Source: Cryptomeria japonica (taxonomy: Eukaryota; Streptophyta; Pinopsida; Cupressales; Cupressaceae). From it: DNA of 64,000 nt. Location: positions 476,665,657-476,729,656 of the forward strand of contig NC_081412.1 in NCBI RefSeq assembly GCF_030272615.1, given 5' to 3'. A program made the translations under genes and the position numbers. The first letter of the stretch is position 1, and each line of letters starts with the position of its first letter. The notes below the pieces were generated by a model. It saw only the letters and a list, made by a program, of their open reading frames with translations. It had not been told where the DNA came from and ran no database searches. Shown here one piece after another: positions 1-10,454 of the stretch.

Positions 1-3000
1 CAGAGTGACGAATGGGAAGTGGCACAAACCGCATTGAATCTCAAACAGCAGATAGAACGAAGGCGTAGGCTAAGGCAGCTTGCCGAGGGACGACCGGCCA
101 AGGGGTTGCCCGAAGGGAACCCAGAAGGTGTCACGGAGGTTGCGGAGGCAGAGATAGACAGAGAGAACTACACTGTCTACACTGTTGCAGGGCTGCCAGA
201 AGGAGTCACGGAGGGTGCCGAAGGAGAACTCTACAGTTCACCAGAATACCACCATAGGGTAAGAAGCCGCGAAGAGTTGGTGGAACAAACAAGGCGAAGT
301 CTAAACCTGATCGACGCTACCAGAGACTTGCAAAAGAATTTGTCCATTTCAGAGGACAACCGAAGGGAGACAACGGAAGGTGACGGTACGACCGAAGGTA
401 CCGAGGGAGCACAAGGGTATCGTACGGGAGGCAATTTGTTTGGTTCGGTGTCAGCAACTTTGTCTGGAGGATCCACGAGTGGAGGTTCAGTTGCAAGAGG
501 CCGAGGATCGCCAGGTACAAGCACACAAGGAATTAGAGGAGCGAGACCCAGCGGTGGGATGGCGAGTAAACAAAAATTGCCAAAGTTCACAGGGGAGGGC
601 AAGGAAGACCCCTTACGGCACTGCCGTACATGTGAAACCATTTGGTCCACCAACGAAGTAACAGACCAGGATGACTGGGTACAGCAGTTCCCAGCCACGT
701 TACGAGGAGTTGCCATAGATTGGTACTCCGATGTGGACAAGCAAAAAGTGGCCACGTGGGCCAATCTACAGAAGGAATTCACGGGGGAGTTTCGGTTGCT
801 CCGTGATGACAATGAAATTGTAACGGAGATATACAGTACCAAACAAGGTACCAGGGAGACAGTACGGGCATACAGTCGGAGGCTGAAAGAACTCTTGGGT
901 AAAATGGAAAGCCAACCCGCAGATGGATTGAAGAAACGATGGTTCGTTGAAGGGTTGAAATCCTCCCTACGGAGGAAGATGAAAATTGTACCCCCGACGT
1001 CATATGACGACGCTTATAATAGGGCGATGGACCTGGAGAGCGAACACAAAACATCAAAGAAGAAGAAAAGTAATAAATCCTCATCCGAGGATGATGACTC
1101 TTCACAGGAAAGCAGCAGCGACGACGAGGCTGGCAAACGGGTGCAAGCGCTCCAAAAAGACATGGAGCTAATGAGAAAAGAATTCAAAATAATGAGAAGC
1201 ATGGGTCGAAACGAAGGGGACATATGGTGCACTGAGTGCAAAGAGGAAGGGCACACAAAGGGTACTTGCCAAAAGAAGGCATTATGCGAGATTTGCCAAG
1301 TGATGGGACACTCCACCAAGGAGTGCCCATACAACATGAAAACCCGAAGTACGCAAATGAACCAAGTCCTGTTCACGGAGCAGGCCACAACATTTGCACC
1401 AGCGGGTACCGGCCAACATACTAACACAACGGCATCATCTGGAGGATACCGGGACAACAGACGCGGCGGCGGAAGGAATAGCAACAATAACAATAACGGA
1501 AGCCGTATCCAGTATGACGCCAAGGGCCGGCTAATTATCCAATGTAGGGCCTGTAATCAATGGGGGCACTTCGCCCGTGATTGCACGAAGGAAGCCACCC
1601 CTCAGCACCTCTGCCGTTGGTGTGGGCCAGGCGACCATGAGGACGCAAATTGCCTGCAGGCAAGGGTTAATCTCCTCAACATTGAGAAGGCTAAGAAGAC
1701 TGGTGAGAAAGAAGTACTGGCGATCACCCGCGCCCAGACGAAAAAAGCCACTTATCCCGACCCCTGTACGGAGAAGGAGAGATTACGAGAGGCAAAGGCC
1801 AATATTAAGCGTGAGATGACGACCGAACGACGGGACAACGAGGTGGCGAGTACATCATCCTGTACGGAAGCGGAAAATAACATCATTGGGCAAATCTTGC
1901 AGATAGAGGTGCCGATAAAGGTAAAATACCTTCTAGACTCTATGCCACAATTGAGGACTGCCATCCTCACCAATATGCAAAGCACCGCATCATCGAGTGC
2001 ACCACAGGTACGGGTTCCCGCCACCGCATCGTCGAGTGCACCACAGGTAGGGGTTCCCGCCACCGCTTCGAAGAGTACACCACAGGTGGAGGTTTCCGTC
2101 AGCGTAGCCTTGAGCAGTGGTAGACACCCAGCTATGGTAGAAATGGGTATCCGTGGGACCATTCTGAAGGACACCATTGTGGACGGGGGATCTGGGGTGA
2201 ATGTACTACCAGAAGAAACATGGAAGCGGCTGGGGAAACCCACCCTGTGGCCACCCACATTCAACTTGGTGGGAGCGGACCAACACGGCATTAAGCCACT
2301 CGGCCTGTTGATGGCCCAGCAAGTGACGATTGGTACGCAACCATTCTTGTTAGATTTCGTGGTTATTCCCTCGAAGAAGAAAGGCTATGACGCCATCCTG
2401 GGGAGAGCGTGGTTGATCAATGCAAGGGTAAACCACAACTGGAAGAAAAATACACTTTCCATGGAGAAGGGAGGGCGGAAATATACCATTGACCTACACA
2501 CCCAAGATGTTGGCGAAGAGCTCGCCTCTTCCGACTCGGACTCAGAGGACTCTAATAAAGGGGAAGGGGGTCCCAATGAAAGCAAGGGCAAGAACGCGAT
2601 GGAGCCGAACAATGAAGGGGTGCTTGAATTGGAGGGATGTTCTGAAGATGAGGTATGCTCACTTAACGGGCTCTTCCACTGGCAAATGGAGGATTACGAA
2701 ATGTTCCAAAGCTACAGGCTTGAAGTAGAGGAACCAGAGCAACGAACAGAGGTGTACCTGCCGGAATACAAAGAATATTGGAAGGGAGACACCCCAAACC
2801 CTGGCGACGTAGATAATCCGAAGAGTGTTGGCCACGATTGGAACCCTGTATGGAAGACCGCAGTCTTCAAAATCTTTATTATCCTTCTTCTTCTTATTAT
2901 GTACGGGAAGGAGACCGTGGTCCTTGTAGAATTTGTGGTTCCAGGTCTCCTGATGGCCATTGAAAATAGACTTGCCACCAACGGGCCCAAATTGAAACCC

Positions 3001-3144
3001 TACCACGCGAAGCGCGCAGGGGACCCGAGAGGCCGGACGGACACCCGAGAGCTCGAAGGGGGACCCGAGAGGATGGAAGGGGACCTAAGAGGCCGGGCAA
3101 GCGACTCGAGAGGCACGGGACAAAAGCAGGAGACTTTTGGGTGA
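1..3144 (+). CDS. Gag-protease polyprotein fused to integrase C-terminal remnant (5' partial)
   Basis: Retrotransposon capsid/nucleocapsid plus aspartic protease. The frame is open to the window edge (Gln-Ser-Asp-Glu-Trp-Glu before Val-Ala-Gln-Thr), so the true start is probably upstream; a start at GTG 19 is only formal. The N-terminal 180 residues are low-complexity, rich in TEG/PEG motifs. A retrotransposon Gag domain spans about residues 185-345 (AIDWYSD, WANLQKEF), followed by a Lys/Ser/Asp-rich linker. Four CCHC-type knuckles follow at about 402-545: CTECKEEGHTKGTC, CEICQVMGHSTKEC, CRACNQWGHFARDC and CRWCGPGDHEDANC. The protease has active-site region VDGGSGVNVLP (about 725) and the later AILGRAWL. 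There is no reverse transcriptase or RNase H. After an acidic linker the frame runs into MYGKETVV..EFVVPGL and TNGPKLKPYH, which resemble the end of a plant Ty3/gypsy integrase. No internal stop is present, unlike every other coding region here. Confidence 0.85.
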   Translation, partial: QSDEWEVAQTALNLKQQIERRRRLRQLAEGRPAKGLPEGNPEGVTEVAEAEIDRENYTVYTVAGLPEGVTEGAEGELYSSPEYHHRVRSREELVEQTRRSLNLIDATRDLQKNLSISEDNRRETTEGDGTTEGTEGAQGYRTGGNLFGSVSATLSGGSTSGGSVARGRGSPGTSTQGIRGARPSGGMASKQKLPKFTGEGKEDPLRHCRTCETIWSTNEVTDQDDWVQQFPATLRGVAIDWYSDVDKQKVATWANLQKEFTGEFRLLRDDNEIVTEIYSTKQGTRETVRAYSRRLKELLGKMESQPADGLKKRWFVEGLKSSLRRKMKIVPPTSYDDAYNRAMDLESEHKTSKKKKSNKSSSEDDDSSQESSSDDEAGKRVQALQKDMELMRKEFKIMRSMGRNEGDIWCTECKEEGHTKGTCQKKALCEICQVMGHSTKECPYNMKTRSTQMNQVLFTEQATTFAPAGTGQHTNTTASSGGYRDNRRGGGRNSNNNNNGSRIQYDAKGRLIIQCRACNQWGHFARDCTKEATPQHLCRWCGPGDHEDANCLQARVNLLNIEKAKKTGEKEVLAITRAQTKKATYPDPCTEKERLREAKANIKREMTTERRDNEVASTSSCTEAENNIIGQILQIEVPIKVKYLLDSMPQLRTAILTNMQSTASSSAPQVRVPATASSSAPQVGVPATASKSTPQVEVSVSVALSSGRHPAMVEMGIRGTILKDTIVDGGSGVNVLPEETWKRLGKPTLWPPTFNLVGADQHGIKPLGLLMAQQVTIGTQPFLLDFVVIPSKKKGYDAILGRAWLINARVNHNWKKNTLSMEKGGRKYTIDLHTQDVGEELASSDSDSEDSNKGEGGPNESKGKNAMEPNNEGVLELEGCSEDEVCSLNGLFHWQMEDYEMFQSYRLEVEEPEQRTEVYLPEYKEYWKGDTPNPGDVDNPKSVGHDWNPVWKTAVFKIFIILLLLIMYGKETVVLVEFVVPGLLMAIENRLATNGPKLKPYHAKRAGDPRGRTDTRELEGGPERMEGDLRGRASDSRGTGQKQETFG

Positions 3145-3229
3145 GGAAAACCGAGAAGGATGAAGAGCGATCCCAGAGACAGGGTACTCGAGCCGAAGAC
3201 TCTCTAGACAACTTTAAAAAAAAAAAAGT

Positions 3230-3545
3230 GAAAAAAAACACCACCGTACGGGGCCGTACGGCAGATGACCGTACAGTTGGAAGAAAGAAAGAAAGAAACG
3301 TACGGTCGTATGACAGGCGACTGTACGATCAAAAATTTATTTTAAAAAAAAATTTTGAAAAAAATCGCACGGTCGTACGACAGTGACCGTACGGTCAAAA
3401 AAAAGGGAAAATGGCCACCGTACGGTGGGACCAAGGTGACACCACCGTGCGGTGGAACCACCGACGGTGACACCACCGTGCGGTGGAACCACCGACGGTG
3501 ACACCATCGTGCGGCAGTCACACCGTGCGGTGGGAGCCACCGAAG
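3230..3545. repeat. Palindromic CCGTACGG / CCGTGCGG array
   Basis: About a dozen copies of the 8-bp palindrome CCGTACGG or near variants (CCGTGCGG, CGTACGAC) lie within 300 bp. Two adjacent longer units begin CACCACCGTGCGGTGGAACC. Many sit in a larger inverted context, for example CCACCGTGCGGTGG. The array lies directly after the G0 stop codon, in the 3' untranslated region. The open frames across it (3452-4003 and others) look like by-products of low-complexity sequence. Confidence 0.8.
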
Positions 3546-4130
3546 GTTGTTGCCGAGACATGAACCCACCACCGCACACCGCACAGCCCGACTACCGCAC
3601 GACACCGAACACCACCGCACAGCAAGGGATAAAGGAGGAGGAAGACGCACCGCACGGCCCGATCAACACGCACAGCAAGGGTTACGCACACCAACGCGCA
3701 GCAGCCGCAAAAGGAAAAAGAAAAAAAGAGACCAAGCCCGCACAATCCACACAGCCACGTAAGGGCAAAACGACCGCCACAGGTAGACCAAGCAGTCGCA
3801 CGATTGGAGGTGCCAGTGCTGTTGTTGACCGGAGGTGTGTCCGTACGATAAGAAGGGTGTCGACCGCACGGGAAGGTGGCTGCACGATCGGAGGTGCCAA
3901 TGTTGTTGTTGACCGTACAAGGAGGTTGTATGGCCGGGGTGCCATCGGGGACATTACAGTGCCAAAAAAAAAAAAAAAAAGAAACGACGACGACCAGATT
4001 TAAAATGATTCGCTGGAGTTTGAAGCCAGGACACTGGAAATTCAGAGTGGAAAAGAAGGGTTTTTGACATCATAAAATATCACAGAAATGATGCGCGCCA
4101 TGGACTTTTGTATGGTTCTGAGCGTTGTAA
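3546..4130 (+). other. G0 3' untranslated region
   Basis: GC-rich, Thr/Arg-coding low-complexity sequence containing an A-run at 3963-3979, then unique-looking DNA. Scattered CCGTACG-like motifs continue to about 3920 (for example near 3841 and 3913). No domain was recognised in any frame. It lies between the gag-protease frame and the GGGGCGCTGCCCC hairpins. Confidence 0.5.
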
Positions 4131-4137
4131 ATTGGTG

Positions 4138-4258
4138 TTGGCGGCGGGGGCGCTGCCCCTCGACCCCGCCCTGTACTGCGACCTGGGGCGCTGCCCCAGG
4201 ACCCCGCGAGGGGCGCTGCCCCTCGACCCCGTTGGGGGCGTTGCCCCCAAACCCCCAG
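4138..4258. repeat. Tandem GGGGC-GCT-GCCCC hairpins
   Basis: Four consecutive hairpin units with the core GGGGCG(C/T)TGCCCC, each followed by a GACCCCG- or AACCCC-like segment. The flanking stem bases differ from unit to unit but stay paired: CTGGGG with CCCCAG (about 4182), AGGGG with CCCCT (about 4208), TTGGGGG with CCCCCAA (about 4231). This suggests a folded RNA or a recombination-generated hairpin family in the G0 3' region. Confidence 0.8.
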
Positions 4259-4539
4259 TTTATTTTTGAGCTACAGAAGGCCACGGGAAGTGTTGTGGTT
4301 GTCCGTATTGTGAGAAAGAAGCCTGCAGCTAAGCATTGGCGGGGAAGCCATAAGCCGTAGAGGGAGACGGATTTGGAGGTTGGGAACAAACAGAGTTTGA
4401 GGGAAGGCATTGCAGGTCCGCGCAGTTGTATGACACCAGGGAGTTATTCAGTTCAGTTTTTAGCCTTTGGGGAGTGTGATGGAGGATTTGAGGTGTCTCC
4501 TAGCATTTGTGCCAGCGGATTGTGGCCACCTCCAGGCAT

Positions 4540-4940
4540 GACTGGTACGCTTTGAGGAACTCGGAGTATGTCTCGACTGGACGTGAGGTTGCCTTGGTGG
4601 ATGCACAGAGGGCTCGGGAGGAGCTGACCACCAGGTTGGAGGCAATAGTCGCGTGAGACTTAGTTCAGTGTACCCAGGAGTTGGATGCCGGGAGAGCAGC
4701 ACGGGTGGCTATCGAGGACAAATTGGCTAGGGAGATAGTATCATTTGAGTAGCAGTTGGTGCAAGCTGAGACTGAAAAACGTGTTTTGCAGCCAAGTTTG
4801 GGTTAGGCACAGGAGGACTGTGATGGCAAAGGAAGCAATATTGGTGAAATCCGCACTTGAGCATCGGATGGTAGCAAAAAAGGGTTTTCAAGCGAGGACG
4901 CAGCAAGTGTATAAGATCCGGGCCCGACTGGCGTCAGTAG
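4540..4940 (+). pseudogene. Decayed coiled-coil-like reading frame in G0
   Basis: In the frame starting TGG TAC GCT near 4540, a charged, heptad-like sequence can be read (AQRAREELTTRLEAIVA, then TQELDAGRAARVAIEDKLAR, then QLVQAETEKRVLQPSLG), separated by single stops TGA, TAG and TAG. The Ala/Glu/Leu/Arg composition suggests a former coiled coil. It lies just before the polypurine tract, where some Tat-lineage elements carry an extra 3' frame. No homologue was recognised. Confidence 0.45.
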
Positions 4941-4995
4941 TTCTTGCCGTTCATCTCTATTTTGTATTAAGTCGTCGGAGTCGACTTCTTTTCTT

Positions 4996-5412
4996 GGGGG
5001 GGATGATGTTGTCGAGAATAATCATTATGTTATGTTGTTATATTATGTTTATGTTGTCGTCGGTAATAATGAGTTACGGCGGTCAGTTAGTTAGCCGACG
5101 GGTAGGTAGTTGGAGTCGCGACGGTTGTGTCGCACCCCTTCGGGTATTATACATTGTGTACCTTTTCTTCGAAAGGATCATGATAGTCGTGTAAAATGTA
5201 ATGTTATAAGCACTTGATGTACATGGATTGTTGAATTAATATAGAGACTGGTTATTTAATGTATTTCCATTATGTTCTATGCATTTAACCGTTTACCCGA
5301 GAGGGCAAACACGTTGTACAAAACATGTCACATAAATAGCATAATATAAAGAGTAGTCTTTATTATTACTACAAGGTGTATGATACAATTCTCAAAAATA
5401 TCACATGGGATA
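4996..5412 (+). repeat. G0 polypurine tract and start of 3' LTR
   Basis: A run of seven G (4996-5002) is followed by A and then TGATGTTGTCG, the expected arrangement of polypurine tract and LTR 5' end. The following 400 bp are AT-rich. GL-a has inserted at 5412/5413, so the LTR should resume at 11536. No second LTR is in the window, so this boundary cannot be confirmed here. Confidence 0.5.
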
Positions 5413-6280
5413 TGTTGATGTGTTTTTTTACACACATGCTAACACAGAATAAAATACCAAGGTATCTTATCCTCTCTTGAACAAAATCTTTTGGATGCTA
5501 AAGATTTGCTTAAGGTTCATCCAAGAAAGACTCCAAGGTTCCGAATGTAGGATCTCTACGTGTAGATAAGCCTAGTTGGTCATTGTAAATACTGTTTCAT
5601 CAAAGGGCATTTATGATTCGAAAAGACTCAACAATTGATTAGCAGATGGTATGCAGTAAGGATTTTCCCTAATACTACTAAATGATTTTCAAAAAGGGGG
5701 CAAAAGGTGAGGGTTTAGAGGGAATCCTAAACTACTCTAGCATGAATGGAAGAAGAAACAATACAAGTGATACTCAACTAGTTATAGCATCCCCATACAC
5801 GAACAACTTTGCTAGAACTAATGCAATCTTCTAGGGATGTTTTAAGGTTTTCAAATCACTATCAACCATAGACACCATCAATTGAATGCATATCAAGGGT
5901 TAAACAATGACCGAGCTTAAAGACTTCAAAATGCTCCAGTTGACCACACAAGGCTCACTTACAATCAGCAAGAAAGCTAGTGGTATGGATAACGAGCTTC
6001 ACAATGCATCAAATACAACATTACACCATGAGATCTAATACTAAAATTATTATCAAAAGATTAGCTTAAGAAGATAGAAGAGCCATGTAATGAGCTTCAA
6101 GGATTGAGTAAAACACCATAATTTCAATGTTTCATTAATCCAATGACCAAATAACAACAATTCTTCAAGTCGAACTCTTGCTATTATTGCTCTCTCACTA
6201 TTCACTATTACTATCAATTGTTAACTATTAACTGCTCTCTATTCTCTTTATTAACCCTTTACAAATGAAATGAGTGGAGC

Positions 6281-6369
6281 TTATATAGAGCTTCCAAATA
6301 CAATGAAGGGCCAAGATCGAATGGAGATCAAGAGCCAAGATCTTGCCATCTAAACCCTAATTAGGGTTT
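6281..6369 (-). promoter_or_regulatory. GL-a promoter module: telo-box palindrome plus TATA
   Basis: AAACCCTAATTAGGGTTT (6352-6369) is two plant telo-boxes (AAACCCTA) in inverted orientation. About 70 bp downstream in minus orientation lies TATATAAGC (about 6280-6288). The same pair in the same order occurs in GL-c, GL-d, GL-e and GL-f. Confidence 0.7.
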
Positions 6370-6491
6370 TACATAAATGAAAACCTTAATTGGATAATCA
6401 TTATCATGAATCAACCAATGAGAAAATAACACATGTTGACACGGAAATTGAGGAAGCATCCTCCAATAGGAATGTGACATGCCGAATGAAA

Positions 6492-9400
6492 TCATAACAA
6501 ACTTTCTTCTAGAATCTTATTTCCTTTCTCTTTCTCCTTCCTGGCATATTCGATGAATCTGGACGTCATGCTCTCAATTTCAGAAATAGGAGTCTCAGGT
6601 AGATTCTTCATACGCTCCTCTAGGTGAATCACTTCATCAAAGGCTGTAAGAAGTGAGACCTCCCATCCATGCTCAAGTTCTTTTGTTTTATCAATATGAA
6701 ACATAGTGGTATGCATAAGATCCAACTGTCTTTCTGTGATCGGTCCATCTTCTCCTTGAAAGATAAACTTTATCCTTTTTTCTAATTCTTGAATATCCAC
6801 ATCTGCTTCAATTTCCATTCTTTTGTCAAGAATGATACACATTACCTCAATGATCTTATCATGAATAGGATGGACGGCATCTTCCACTTGGTTACATCTA
6901 TTACTCGCATCCTCAAAAAGGAGTTTCTTTATTTGAAGCAAGGTTGACCACTGTAAAAGATTAGGAGTTGATTCCTTCCTAATTATCCCTTCTTGTGCCA
7001 GCACCTATCGAGGTGTCTTCCTTATTGTTTGCAAAACAGGAATGGTGACGTCCTTAGCATGGACGAAGGCATCAACTGTCATCATAAGGCTATGAATTAT
7101 CTCAAGAACTCAAATGGCTCTTCCAAGTATTTTCATCATATCCCTTACAAACTCATTAGTTGTTGTGAAAGATTTGTTGATCCAAGCCTCTAGAAGTTGT
7201 GCTGAATTTCTCATTTTCTCCATGTGATCAACTGACTCGATAGAAAGCAAAGGAGGTGGTGTGGTTGCCGGACTTTGATGTCTCAAAGGCTGTTGAAACT
7301 GCTGAATATAGCTCCTCCATGCACGTACCTCTTTCTCCAATCTTTTGTTCTTTTCTATTTTGGCTTTTAGCTCCTCATTTACTGCCTTTACAGATTCAGT
7401 GGCTTCCTCCATGGCTTGCTCGGAAGTGAGTGGACCCAAGTCGAATGTCTCCAAATCATATTCCTCTACCAAGATCTCATCTTCATACTTATCTGCAGTG
7501 GGAGTGGCAATCTCTATCCTTCTAGAACCTGTATCATCCCTTATTATCTTAGACATTTTTTAAGCTTTCCTTTTCTCAGTGATCTCTTGAGATCCATTTA
7601 AAAGACTATCTATATCGAATGCTTGTTCTTCTTCTTCTTCTATCACTTGTTTGGTAATCCTTTCCTTAAGCCATTCGGGGATGGAGGATCTTCCTTCTCT
7701 TACTTGTACTTCTTTAGGTGGAGTTTCATTTCTAGGAGGAGAAGTTACTTCATTATTATCCTCTTGTTCTTCATCATCACAAATCTGAATATGAAAGGCT
7801 AAGTGTGATGAATCTTGAGACCTTCTTCCTTGTTCTTGCTTGTCATTCCTGTCATTCTGTATTGTTGACTCTATTGATTCATCCACTTCGTGGACTACAT
7901 CTTCATTTCTTCTTTGACCTTCACCTTGATCTTCTTTCTCATGTCTAGAAGAAACGCTAGCAGTTTGATCAAGATTTTGTCTTTTGCTTCTTCTTGGAAG
8001 TTTCCTTCTTTCCTTGTTCATTCTTTCTCTTTGATCCTTTTGAGTGTGAAGTATTTTCACTCACACTTATCCTTTCATCTTCCTCTATTCTTGTCTCTAA
8101 GTTGAAAGTCTTAGTCACATCTTGCTCCTTCAACTTCTGATGTTGAATATCTACCCATCTTCGTGTGCAAGCTAAAACAAGATCCATCAATTCCCTCAAA
8201 TCCGTGACTTCCTATTCATCCCAATTGATCTTTATTCCTTTGTCGGCTTTCTCATAGGTAGATTGGATGTATCGACCACTATCTTGCGCTTGGTCGGCCA
8301 CTCTATATATCTTGCATTTTCTGATTAGATCAAGAGACATCCGAGAGTGCATCCTCTTTCTTATCTCAAAATCATCATGCGCATTCATCCAAAAGTCTTC
8401 AACTTGAGACACATGCCCATACTTCCTTCCAGCCATCTCTTTAACATTACCATGGGGATCAAAATTTTCTCTAGAAGCAAATGATGTAGATAAATAGAGA
8501 GATAGTTCTGGCTCGGCACTTTCAGCTGCCTGAAGTGAAGGACAAACTTCTATTGAATTTCCAAGTGAAATGGAATTAGTGATGACAGCTCCATGTTTGT
8601 ACCTTAAGGATTTAGTACATGCTAACAATTGCCTTGTCACCTCAAGAAATACTACTCTATCCATAGGATATCGTGGCAACATAAGGGGAGGAGAAGGACA
8701 TCCTTGGATTCTTATATATGTGAACTTGGGAAACTGAATAAACCATGCCCCATATTGCTTGATTAGATCTTGTGCATCCTGAGACAACCTTTGATGAATT
8801 CCTCCTTGTAAGGTCTTGGTGATATGCATCGTGAAAGTATCATTGACCAATCTATAATGTTGTTTAGGTGGATGATGCAATATCTCATAAGAATCACAAA
8901 CCCTTATCTCTCCAGGCCCTCTCCCAACTCAGCCTCTATGTGGTAGCCCTGCATATTCATAGCTCCTTGCTAAAGAATATATGATATACGAGCTCATGTG
9001 AAATGACTTAGTTGGAATCAACCTTCTCAACTATACATCCAGGCAATTACTAATGATCCTTGCCCAATTAATCATTCCCTTTCCTTGAATAATGAATTGA
9101 AAGAAAAAGAACATCCACTTGTCAAAGCAAAAGGCTTGAGGAGCTCCCACAACTCGACCAAGCAAAGTGATCAAATCTCTGAATTCTTCTTGAAAATCCA
9201 TGCGATGTGGCCCACTGGGAATCTTGTTAAGGTGAGGTCTACTCTTTTGCAACCAGTCCCTATTGATGACTGATAGGCATGTGTCAGGATCATCTTCATA
9301 AATTGACTTGGCTCCTTCTAGACTCCTATAGATCATTTCTCTATGTTCTGGTATATGGAAGGCTTCACTTATGGCTCTCTCTTATAGGTAGGCAAGAACA

Positions 9401-9717
9401 GTTCCATCTTCCGCCACGATCGTCCTTGAGTGTGAATCATAATGCTTGGCACACTCGATCATCAACTCATGACATCGAACTGCAGGAGGGAAACCGGCTG
9501 CCTTGATGATGCCGCTCTCTATTATCCTATTAGCTAAAGGTGATGGTTTGCCAATGTATGGTGCCTCACGAAACTTCTTCACGTCGAAATTGCCAAGGTT
9601 TGTGTCTCCAATGTTGCTCCATCGAGATGTGATCTTGGTCTCCAAATCATCACTCTTTTGGTCTTCTTTGATAAGAGCTTGCCTTGATGATGATCCACTG
9701 GCCTTAGGTGCTGCCAT
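6492..9717 (-). pseudogene. Unidentified about 1,075-codon protein relic in GL-a U3
   Basis: From ATG 9717 the minus strand stays essentially open for 3.2 kb, with only single in-frame stops (about 9380, 9029, 8930, 8210, 7558, 7108 and 7006) and one frameshift between 8060 and 7969. At least two stops (near 9029 and 8210) look like CAG-to-TAG changes and one (near 8930) like CGA-to-TGA, consistent with methylation decay. The N-terminal third (to about 8212) looks globular. The middle is a Lys/Glu/Arg-rich stretch ending in a Glu run near 7630. The C-terminal part has heptad-like segments (ELKAKIEKNKRLEKEV near 7350) and an acidic helical end. No CCHC knuckle, protease, RT, integrase or chromodomain motif is seen. 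AG|GTAAATC just before the ATG could be a splice acceptor. I do not recognise the family; a Gag-like or accessory protein is possible. Confidence 0.65.
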
Positions 9718-10454
9718 GATTTACCTATAAGAGGTGATCAAGTTAGTATTTTGATTAATACATTGAGGCTTATCTTACTTGAATATGAATTGAAACCTGC
9801 ACCTAAAATATAGAATCAATTGCTGATATGCACCCTATCTTTGAATGAATTCCGAGTTTCTTGCTTTTAATCAGATCCTAATTTTGACTTTAAAATGCAG
9901 TCCTTACTTGTGATTTGATGAATGTGAACCAAGGACTAACACTAACTAATGAGTGCAATTTTGATGGCTAAAGATAAATCTGGACTGATTAAGGATGAAT
10001 TCACTATATGACAGTCCTCCTTGCTAGATAAACGATGAACTTCTTCCTTCAATTTGCTAAACTTCAACTTTGCTGCTGTGTCTTCCTTGACAAATTCCCT
10101 CTGCTGATGACTTATTTCGTTGTCTTGAATTCGAAGTTTGCTGACTGCTAGAAAAATTTGCTCAATCTGCTGACCAAAAATCACTGATGGTAGAAGACAA
10201 ATGCTTTGATTGATTTTAAAAGGATCTTGATAATGTCCTTATATATGCGATATACCCCTTGAAACACTTAGGCCGACTTATTAAAAACAAAAGAATATGA
10301 ATTAATTTTTTACAATGACCGACTTTTATTTCAAGTTTTATTGAAAATCGAAATTTTGAATAGATTCTTTTTTGGCGCCAAATATTTGTTTCATGCGAAT
10401 TTGCTTGGAATTTGATCAAGGGGCATGCATTTCGATTAAGTCTTGATTTTCGCT

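Larger units (their letters stand above)
1..5412 (+). mobile_element. G0: Ty3/gypsy derivative with internal pol deletion, 3' part
   Basis: The left end lies outside the window. In order it shows a gag-protease-integrase-tail frame (to 3144), a 1.85 kb non-coding 3' region with palindromic arrays and a decayed coiled-coil frame, a G-rich polypurine tract at 4996-5003, and a probable LTR start at 5004-5007 (TGATGTTGTCG). Long 3' untranslated regions with tandem repeats between integrase and 3' LTR are typical of Tat-lineage plant Ty3/gypsy elements; assigning G0 there is inference. The LTR continues across GL-a (5413-11530); its far end is not resolved. Confidence 0.7.

Noticed and set aside
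231-842. Minus-strand open frame of 203 codons
   Set aside because: Lies opposite the G0 gag frame. No domain; a codon-composition shadow.
2855-2960. Hydrophobic stretch near the end of the G0 polyprotein as a membrane segment or env-like gene
   Set aside because: The following MYGKETVV..EFVVPGL matches the end of plant Ty3/gypsy integrase, so it is more likely altered integrase sequence than a true membrane helix.
3452-4003. Open frame of 183 codons over the CCGTACGG region
   Set aside because: Arises from GC-rich palindromic repeats; Thr/Arg/Pro low complexity and no recognisable domain.
6352-6369. AAACCCTAATTAGGGTTT as interstitial telomere DNA
   Set aside because: A single inverted pair, not a tandem array, and always upstream of a TATA box.
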